Of a stretch of 64,000 nucleotides of DNA, positions 56,801 to 64,000 are shown piece after piece. Each line of letters starts with the position of its first letter. Position 1 is the stretch's first letter. The translations under genes and the position numbers were made by a program. Under the pieces are notes generated by a model. It saw only the letters and a program-made list of their open reading frames with translations, searched no databases and was not told the DNA's origin. The stretch spans positions 17,162,143 to 17,226,142 of the forward strand of contig JBBMOA010000001.1 of the NCBI GenBank assembly GCA_037954235.1. Direction: 5' to 3'. Origin of the DNA: Aulostomus chinensis (Eukaryota; Chordata; Actinopteri; Syngnathiformes; Aulostomidae).

Positions 56801-58699
56801 GTCAGAAGATTTGGTAATGATCTCAAAATGATGCGACGGTGATGTCATGAGGATTGCTAAATAACTAAAAACGATGCTGACGGTAATCTCGTAAGAGCTG
56901 CTAATAACCTCAAAATGATGCTGACAGTAATGTCGTAAGAGTTGCTACGAACTTCAAAATAACGCTACAGTGATGTAGGATGAATTGTTAATGAATTCAA
57001 AAACTATGCTACAGTGATGTCGTAAGAATTGCTAATGAAGTCAAAATGATGCTAACAGTATTGTAGTGATAGTTGCTAATAAACTCCGTGATGCTTACAG
57101 TAATGTAGTAAGTGTTTCGAACTACCTCAAAGAGATGCTGACAGTCATGCAGTAAGAGTTGCTACGAACCTAAAAATAATGCAGCAGTGATGTCGGAAGA
57201 TTTGCTCATGAACTCAAAATGATGCTAACAGTAATGTAGTGATAGTTGCTCATAAACTCAAAGTGATGCTTACAGTAATGTAGTAAGAGTTGCTAATAAA
57301 CTCAGTGATGCTAACAGTAATGTAGTAAGTGTTTCGAACTCCCTCAAAGTTATGCTGACACTCATGTAGTGAGAGTTGCTACTAACCTCAAAATAATGCA
57401 ACAGTAATGTAGTAAGAGTTGCTACGAACCTCAAAATAATGCGACAGTGATGTCGAAAGAATTGCTAATGATCTCAAAATGATGCGACAGTGATAGAGTA
57501 AGAATTGCTAATGAACTCAAAATGATGCTCACAGTAATGTAGTGATACTTGCTGATAAACTCAGTGATGCTTACAGTAATGTAGTAAGTGTTTCGAACAA
57601 CCTCCAAGTGATGCTGACAGTCTAGTAGTAAGAGTTGCTACTGACCTCCAAATAATGCGACAGTGATGTAGTAAGAATTGCTAATGAACCCAAAATGATG
57701 CTAACAGTAATGTAGTGATAGTTGCTAATCAACTCGAAGTGATGCTGACAGTAATGTAGTAAGAGTTGCTTCGAACCTTAAAATGATGCAACAGTAATGT
57801 AGAAAGAGTTGCTACGAATATCAAAATAATGCGTCAGTAATGTCAGAAGACTTGGTAATGATCTCAAAATTATGCAACAGTGATGTCGTAAGAATTGCTA
57901 TTAAACCCAAGACGATGCTAACAGTAATGTAGTGATAGTTGCTAATAAACTCATAGTGATGCTGACAGTCATGTAGTAGGAGTTGCTTCGAACCTCCAAA
58001 TAATGCGACAGTGATGTAGTAAGAGTTGCTACGAACCTCAAAATAATGCAACAATAATGTAGTAAGAGTTGCTACGAACCTCAAAATGATGTGACAGTGA
58101 TGTCAGAAGAATTGCTAATGATCTCAAAATGATGCGACAGTGATGTAGTAAGAATTTTTAATGAACCCAAAATGATGCTAACAGTAATGTAGTGAAAGTT
58201 TCGAATAACCTCAAAGTGATGCTGACATTCATGTGGTTCGAGTTGCGAGTAACCTAAAAATGATGCTGTCAGTAATGTTTTAAGAGTTGCTAATAACCTC
58301 AAAGTAATGCTACAGTGATGTCGTAACAATTGCTAACGAAGTCAAAATGATGCTAAAAGTCATGTAGTCAGTGTTTCGAACTCCCTCAAAGCGATGCTGA
58401 CACTCATGTAGAGAGAGTTTCTACTTACCTCAAAATAATGCAACAGTAATGTATTAAGAGTTTCTAAGAACCTACAAATAACGCGACAGTGAAGTCGGAA
58501 GAATTGCTAATGATCTGAAAATGATGCGACAGAAATGCAGTAAGAATTGCTAATGAACGCAAAATGATGCTAACTATAATGAAGTGAAAGTTTAGAATAA
58601 CCTCAAAATGATGCTGACAGTAATATAGTAAGAGTTGCTACGAACCTCAAAATAATGCCACAGTGACGTCGGAAGAATTGCTAATGATCTCAAAATGAT

Positions 58700-60064
58700 G
58701 CTTCAGTAATGGAGTGAGAGTTGCTGAAAACCTAAACTGATGCTAAAGTATTGCAGTGAGAGTTTCTACTTACCTCAAAATAAAGCTACGGTGATGTAGT
58801 GAGAGTTGCCACTAACCTCAAAATGATGCTAACAGTGATGTGGTGAGAGTTGCTACGAACCTCAAAATGATGCTAACAGTGATGTGGTGAGAGTTGCCAC
58901 TAACCTAAGAAATGATGCTACAGTGATGTAATAAGAGTTGGTACTAACCTAAAAATGATGCTTACAGTGATGTAGTGAGAGTTGCTTGTAATTTCAAATT
59001 CATGCTAAAGCGATGTAATGAGCATTGCTACTAACCTAAGAAATGATGCTCCAGTGATGTCATGAGAGTTTCTGCTATCCTCAAAATGATGTTACAGTAA
59101 TGTAGTAAGAGTTGCTACAAACCCTAAAAATGATGCTACAGTGATGTGGTGAGAGTTGCCACTATGCTAGAATGATGCTACAGTGATGTAATAAGAGTTG
59201 GTACTAACCTAAAAATGATGCTTACAGTGATGTAGTGAGAGTTGCTTGTAATTTCAAATTCATGCTAAAGCGATGTAATGAGCATTGCTACTAACCTAAG
59301 AAATGATGCTCCAGTGATGTCATGAGAGTTTCTGCTATCCTCAAAATGATGTTACAGTAATGTAGTAAGAGTTGCTACAAACCCTAAAAATGATGCTACA
59401 GTGATGTGGTGAGAGTTGCCACTATGCTAGAATGATGCTGACAGTCATGTAGTGAGAGTTGCTAAAAATGTCAAAATGATGCCACAGTAATGTATTGAGA
59501 GTTGCTACGAACCTCAAAATGATGCTAAAGTGATGTAATGAGATTTTCTACTAACCTAAGAAATGATGCTGACAGTCATGTCGTGAAAATTGCTTAAAAC
59601 CTCAAAATGTTGCTACAGTGATGTAGTGAGTTTCTACTTACCTCAAAATAAAGCTATGGTGATGTAGTGAGAGTTGCTACGAACCTCAAAATGATGCTCC
59701 AGTGATGTAGTGAGAGTTGTGACTAACCTAAGAAATGATGCTCCAGTGATGTCGTGAGAGTTGCTTAAAACCTCAAAATGATGCCACAGTAATGTAGTGA
59801 GAGTTGCTACTATCCTCAAAATGATGCTGACAGTGATGTAGTGAGAGTTACTACGAACCTCAAAATGATGCTCCAGTCATATAGTAAGAATTGCTAGGAA
59901 GCTAAGAAATGATGCTCCAGTGATGTCATGAGAGTTGCTACTAACCTAAGAAATGATGCTACAGTGATGTGGTGAGAGATGCTAAAAACCCCAAAATGAT
60001 GCTACAGTCACGTAGCGAGAGTTGCTACTAATCTCAAAACGATGCTACAGTGATGCAGTAAGAA
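58700..60064 (+). repeat. Diverged right edge of the array, with 260-bp duplication
   Basis: Units here use a different consensus (GTGAGAGTTGCTACTAACCT then AAGAAATGATGCTACAGTGA) and vary more in length. A six-unit block at 58911-59170 is repeated at 59171-59430. This matches the expectation that array edges escape homogenisation. Confidence 0.88.
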
Positions 60065-60105
60065 CATCCCTTCCAGCCTTGTCTGAAAAACTTTCCTGAT
60101 CCCAG

Positions 60106-61141
60106 AGAAAGAGGCTCCAAGGAGGAAGAAGGCAGCAAAGCTCCAGGAGGCCAAGGAGAGGGCAAAGATGGAGGCTGAGCCAAAGGAGCCAGTGTGGGTC
60201 CACAACTATGAAGTGTGGAAAAAGGAATGTGACGACTGATGGCCAAGGTGAAGAAGGAGAACAAGGAGGTGGATGCTGAGTGGCAGGCCAGGAATTTTGT
60301 GTGGAAGGCTGAGCTGGAAGACACAAAAACATTCCTGAAGGTCCTTGAGGCCCGGTGGAAGAGGGAGGAGCAGGACAAGAAAGAGACGGAGCAGGTCCTG
60401 AAGGAGGCTCGCCAGGAAGTGAGCAACTCTGATGCTCAGCAATGGGATGAGGACAAAGACCAGGACAAAGAAGAAATGGTCCTGGAGGCCCAGGAGGACC
60501 TGGAGACGGAGAAACAGGATAAAGAGGAGGACAATAAAGAGGCAGAGGAGGTCCAGGAGGCCCAGCTGACAGCCAAGGAGGAAGGACATGAGGAGAATGG
60601 GACAATGTCATGGACACAGAAAAACTGACATGTCAGGAAAATAATACAGAGGCAGAGGAGGTCCAGGAGGCTCACATGCCATTTGAGGAGGAAGGGCATC
60701 AGGAGGAGGAGAAGACTGTCAGGGAGACAGAGCAGGAAAACCAAACGCGTGGAGGAGGGACATCAGAAGAAGAAGGTGAAGCCTGGACGTTTAAGAAGGT
60801 GGATTTCATCTCTTTTTACTCCCCACAAGAGAGCAGAGCGTCATGAGGCAGAGCAGGTCCTGAAGGAGGCTGGACAGGAAGTGAGCCTCTCTGATGCTCA
60901 GCAATGGGATGAGGACAAAGACCAGGACATAGAAGAAAGGGTCCTCGAGGTGATGGTCCTGGACAAAGAGCTGGCTAAGGAAGAGCCCAAAGAGGTGGTG
61001 GGGCTCGTGAGGGAGGAGCTTCAGGAGACAGTGAGAAAGACCAGGAACACCAAACGCACCAAGGAGGGACATCGGCAGGAGGAAGCGAAGCATGGACCTT
61101 TAGTGGAGTGCTTCTTATGTCTCTTTTGTCTGTCACCATAA
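60106..61141 (+). pseudogene. 3' end of a Glu/Lys-rich coiled-coil gene, frames broken
   Basis: Starts after an acceptor-like CTTTCCTGATCCCAG. The first ~45 codons (KEAPRRKKAAKLQEAKERAK, ending VWKKECDD) stop at a TGA that overlaps the ATG of the next frame at 60239; a one-base loss would explain the break. The next frame continues to 60628 with helical, charged sequence (KVKKENKEVDAEWQARN, EEVQEAQ). Two internal duplications follow: an ~110-bp one (60539/60649) that moves the frame again, and a 462-bp one that repeats EAEQVLKEA-QEVS-SDAQQWDEDKDQD at about residues coded from 60386 and 60848. The last frame ends at TAA 61139-61141 after a Cys-rich FLCLFCLSP tail. The family is not recognised. 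Alternatives are a true multi-exon gene with uncalled introns, or assembly indels. Confidence 0.55.
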
Positions 61142-61150
61142 AATCTGAAA

Positions 61151-61156
61151 ATTAAA
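61151..61156 (+). promoter_or_regulatory. Polyadenylation signal ATTAAA
   Basis: ATTAAA ten bases after the stop codon of the 60106 gene, followed by a T-rich stretch (TTTTTCC) and GTGATGGGTGGTGTTTT, a usual arrangement of signal and GU-rich downstream element. It supports 60106-61141 being a genuine gene end. Confidence 0.6.
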
Positions 61157-61189
61157 CTCATTTTTCCAATAATTGTATCACTGATCACT

Positions 61190-62279
61190 CATGTGATGGG
61201 TGGTGTTTTATTTTTTATTTATTTTTTGGTACTGAAAACATCTCCTGCCTCTGGCCTGTTCTGCCGTCCTTGTGTTCAAAAGGCCGTCTTCATGTGTCTC
61301 CACCAACACTCAGGCTGAATCCATGATCTCAGCATCAGAATCAAAGGAAGGTCAATGGCTCTGTTTGTGTCACAATAATAGAAACATACTAAATGCAGCC
61401 AACTGGAAAGCTCTGGGCCCCAAACTGGGTTTCATGGTTCCTGTGAGTGAGGGTGTGGCTGGTTAGGAAGTGTAGTTTTGTCCTACTGGACACTGGCATT
61501 GCCATCTTGACTTGTGGTTCTACTGTGCACAGCTGGATGTTCCCACATCCTCATAAAACAAGGGAACAGAGGCTGACAGGTAAGGACAAGGACACATCTG
61601 CTGCTTTGACAACTACAGATTCCACACCAAACACTCAAGAGTTGGCAGGTGGAGCTGCCAACACAGAGGAAACAAGCCCGGTGTCTCAGTCCAAGCCCAG
61701 ATCAGGTCAGGAGACACAACAGCCCAGGAAGAACTCCCATTTCAGGGCTTTCCAAATAGAGACCTGGGATTTAAGAGTCCAGTCCACTACTGAGAGAATG
61801 ATACTGCACTACTGAGAGAATGATTGTCTTCTGATTGAAGCCATACTTCACCACCAAAGTGGACTTTTCCTTACAAGCACTCACAAACAGGTGTGCTGAG
61901 GTCACAAAGACATGTTGTCACTTTTGATCAACTTCATTGTGAGGTCCCACTGAAGGAAGAGCCAGACACGTTTTTAGCTTGAGGCGAATGGAGAACGATG
62001 CCTTACAACATTAAACTTTCAAAATAAAAAAGATTTACAAACTCTCCAGGTCCTCCATCGTCTAGAATAAATATCTTCTTTATCCAGTTGGATGCTCGGG
62101 AAAAAAAACAACACTTGAAAGAGCAAATACATGTTTGGGGGAATTCTAGCTTTAACCATGACAGTGAGGACATTAAACTCATTGTTGTACTGGTTACCGT
62201 CATGGTGGGAGGGCTGGTTCTTGGTCTGCTTGAGCCAACTCTGATCCTGGACTACTATTCCTGAGTCATCACCCCTCAC
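61190..62279. other. Intergenic between convergent genes, no gene recognised
   Basis: Only short frames. A 16-bp unit (CTACTGAGAGAATGAT) is doubled near 61788-61825. I found no further laminin exon here although the next one would be expected on the minus strand. Confidence 0.45.
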
Positions 62280-62479
62280 CTGCATTGTCCGCTGACAGCG
62301 TCACACCTGACGTCTGGGGAAGGGATTCCAGGACGGGAGCAGTTGCAGGCCTCACAGCCAACCACTGGGTGGCAGCCAAACGTCTGGGGCTCACTGGGTG
62401 CCCTCAGGACGGAGGGTCCTGGGAGGACAGATCCAGTTGCCGGTCAGCGGTTCACATAACCTGGTACCACAGTTCCAGG
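62280..62479 (-). other. Laminin-like exon 5 (LE repeats)
   Basis: Acceptor AGCTTCAG, donor GTGAGG. Encodes WNCGTRLCEPLTGNWICPP, where two Trp replace LE cysteines, a TGA, and then in another frame PQTFGCHPVVGCEACNCS up to SGQC. Confidence 0.8.
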
Positions 62480-62789
62480 CTGAAGCTGGAGAGAGAGAGA
62501 CAGACAGGAATGAAATGATCTGGTGAAAGACAAACACTGGCTCAGCCCAACATTGATGTTTCTTCCTGGGATTGTTGTGCTGTTGACCAGCAGTCACATG
62601 ACACACAGTTTAGTTTGCTCACTGAATTGGCTTCAGAGAACCCCGCCTTTTTAAAGACTATTTTGGTGGATGTCCTTTGATGTTCAGCTCCAAGCTGTCC
62701 TCTGATGGTTGGACAGGTTGGTTTGGTCTGTCCTCTCACTCATCATTAAAGCCCTTATTACTCATCCTTCATCCAATCTGACACTCACG

Positions 62790-62956
62790 TCTGCAGAGGG
62801 GAATCCCCAGCAACCCGCGGCCCACATGGAGCAGTCTCGGCCAATCACGTGGGGCCTGCCGACCACCAAATGGCTCGCAGGTGTCACTCTCAGCTCCAAC
62901 CTCATGGCAGGCACAAGGCAGGGCGCCGTTGGTGAGGACAGCCCAAAGAGACACAG
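62790..62956 (-). other. Laminin-like exon 4 (LE repeat)
   Basis: Acceptor CTCAGCTCAG, donor GTGAGT. Encodes TNGALPCACHEVG and RDCSMWAAGCWGFP in different frames; Cys to Trp at the SMW position and a two-base loss before the donor. Confidence 0.78.
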
Positions 62957-63324
62957 CTGAGCTGAGACAGAATGGAGATGAAGGACAGGAGGGACGACAG
63001 AGAAAAAGGAAACGTTAGCGAGACATTTTAGGAAAATTAGTTTAGTGGGGAAAAGGTTCTTAGCCAAACTTGCTAAATGGAAGGACAACAAAAAACAAAG
63101 ATCTTCAAAAGAAAATTAGCACAAAATGAAACCCTGCAAGAGAAAGTAAATCAAGAACTAAATATTCTTGAGGCTCAGGTCTTTAGTTCCAATGCTTGTA
63201 AATGACATCTGAATGCATTCACAACCCAAATCTGAGCAGACAGAAGCGTCCCAGTCAGGCCCAGTTTAGTTCCTCTAGAACATTCAGGGATACAGAACAG
63301 GGACCAACTCAGGCTGAGAGACAC

Positions 63325-63444
63325 CGACTTGACATGAAAGCTGTTGAGGCCACAGTTGCTGATGAAGTGGTCAGATTTCTCCAGTGGTTCTTGGTTCAGG
63401 GAGCTGGAGCTGGAGCTGCTCTCAGGCACCACCAGGACGTAATC
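63325..63444 (-). other. Laminin-like exon 3
   Basis: Acceptor CTGTCTCTCCAG, followed by DYVLVVPES, a serine run and EPLEKSDHFISNCGLNSFHV. This exon has no frame break. The donor is uncertain (GTGTCT near 63324). Confidence 0.75.
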
Positions 63445-63566
63445 CTGGAGAGACAGAAGGAAGAAGTCCAGGCCTGACAGAGGAGAAGGAGGCACAGAGT
63501 AGAAACAGCAGATACGTGTCAGGAAAGGGAGAGGGTATCAGTCCAGCAGAGGAGCAGGAAACCTAC

Positions 63567-63704
63567 CACCACAGGGCTCTGCCTGCAGGAACCTGCAGGT
63601 GAGGACGACCTGGTGGTCCGGCACATCCAGAATGATCTGGTTTTCGGACACCGGCACGTTTCGGCAGCCGTAAGCGTGGGGACAGAAGGAGGCGTTGGCG
63701 TGGC
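63567..63704 (-). other. Laminin-like exon 2
   Basis: Acceptor TTTGTCTTTCAG, donor GTAGGT. Encodes HANASFCPHAYGCRN then, after a shift, VPAGRALW; one more base would be needed before the donor to keep phase with DYVLVVP in exon 3. Confidence 0.78.
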
Positions 63705-63789
63705 CTGAAAGACAAAAACAACCATCTTCATTTTAATGTTTCTCAAACAGCCGGAGCAGGAAAGCCAAGATGAATCAAAGATCCTCCAC

Positions 63790-63914
63790 CCTGCCAGATC
63801 CGACCCTGGTAATGTAGACCTGCACAGGGTGGGTGGGGTGGAGCGGCTGGTGGTGGTGGAGGATGAAGACGAATCTGCCCAAAGCCTGGACACGGTGGAG
63901 TCCACCGCAGCGTT
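63790..63914 (-). other. Laminin-like exon 1 (of those visible)
   Basis: Acceptor TTCTACTCAG and donor GTGGAG. Encodes the VQVY strand and, in another frame, GRIWQG; the final codon is split to give the Gly of GHANAS in the next exon. Confidence 0.75.
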
Positions 63915-64000
63915 CTGAGTAGAAGGATGAGAGCAATGTTCAATGCTACATGTTTTCTTTGCTGAACCGCCGATGTTTCCAATCACGAATCTCAGTCATG

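Larger units (their letters stand above)
34156..60064 (+). repeat. ~26-kb tandem array of a 43-44 bp unit
   Basis: An unbroken head-to-tail array. A typical unit is CTCAAAATGATGCTAACAGT followed by AATGTAGTGATAGTTGCTAA and TAAA, 43-44 bp in all; length divided by 43.6 gives roughly 590 units. Variants alternate at fixed positions (TGCGACAGTGATGTC, TGCTGACAGTCATG, GTGTTTCGAACAAC, GTTGCTACGAAC), so the array consists of several unit subtypes arranged in multi-unit blocks. No insertion of another element interrupts it. It is AT-rich and non-coding: the 44-bp period is not a multiple of three and stops occur in every plus-strand frame. Left end abuts a candidate LTR, right end a splice-acceptor-like site. 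Confidence 0.98.
62280..63914 (-). pseudogene. lama5: Laminin alpha-5-like gene fragment, five exons, frames broken
   Basis: Minus-strand exons, each with AG/GT edges: 63790-63914, 63567-63704, about 63325-63444, 62790-62956 and 62280-62479. They encode in order FVFILHHHQPLHPTHPVQVY, GHANASFCPHAYGCRNVPVS, DYVLVVPES...FISNCGLNSFHV, TNGALPCACHEVGA...CEPFGG with PHVIGRDCS, and CGTRLCEPLTG, CPPRTLRP, PQTFGCHPVVGCEACNCS. This is the order of the domain and following EGF-like (LE) repeats of vertebrate laminin alpha-5, a basement-membrane subunit. Breaks: frame changes inside exon 1, near both the middle and the end of exon 2, twice in exon 4 (an 8- or 11-base loss after CEPFGG) and once in exon 5 (TGA after GTQ); three or more LE cysteines are Trp or lost. 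Exons before and after are not in the window. Either an unprocessed pseudogene fragment or a real gene with assembly indels. Confidence 0.8.

Noticed and set aside
34156..60064. Regular short repeats resembling a CRISPR array
   Set aside because: Units are contiguous with no unique spacers, vary in length and the surroundings are eukaryotic; it is a tandem satellite.
60045..60617. Pro/Leu-rich minus-strand frames opposite the coiled-coil gene end
   Set aside because: They are the complement of Glu/Lys-rich codons (GAG/GAA/AAG), a known source of long antisense frames; the plus strand has the acceptor site and the polyadenylation signal.
61447..61815. Frame with a DTG triad (FVLLDTGIAIL) suggesting a retroviral-type aspartic protease
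   Set aside because: No flanking protease sequence, no second conserved block, no polymerase or LTR nearby; a three-residue match is expected by chance.

Overview
The window looks like nuclear DNA of a teleost fish, most likely a percomorph. This is inferred from tRNA genes with eukaryotic internal A/B boxes, fragments of L2-type LINE reverse transcriptase and their 3' tails, tRNA-headed SINE-like repeats of the kind common in fish, long (TG)n and (TA)n microsatellites, and split exons with GT-AG sites. Almost none of it is conventional coding sequence.

Region 1 (about 1-32,600) is a mosaic tRNA-gene neighbourhood built from repeatedly duplicated modules. Recognisable and largely foldable tRNAs are Lys-TTT (2135), Lys-CTT (8369), Ala-AGC (14610), initiator Met-CAT (16887), His-GTG (17465), Leu-AAG (19955 and 30196), Leu-TAG (24197) and Glu-CTC (27679). 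Decayed copies of Phe, Lys, His, Ala and iMet lie inside second copies of the same modules. Most module pairs are inverted relative to each other and share no single axis, so several independent duplications or inversions are implied. Between them lie LINE and SINE fragments, foldback elements and microsatellites. The one long intact coding region is at 11132-12967: a 611-residue coiled-coil protein with three ~110-residue internal repeats, thirteen 12-residue repeats and a hydrophobic C-terminus.

Region 2 (32,681-34,155) is a GC-richer unique segment with short inverted termini and a polyadenylation signal, possibly a solo LTR. It abuts Region 3 (34,156-60,064), a ~26-kb uninterrupted array of a 43-44 bp unit (roughly 590 units by length). 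The array has several layers of higher-order duplication, including two back-to-back 2,997-bp blocks, and an older, more diverged right edge.

Region 4 (60,065-64,000) begins with a splice-acceptor-like site and the 3' end of a glutamate/lysine-rich coiled-coil gene (60106-61141, frames broken, ATTAAA signal after the stop). It converges with five minus-strand exons of a laminin alpha-5-like gene (62280-63914). Their splice sites are intact, but four of the five exons carry frame breaks and several cysteine codons are lost.

All copy counts and repeat boundaries were read by eye and are approximate to a few bases unless a sequence motif fixes them.
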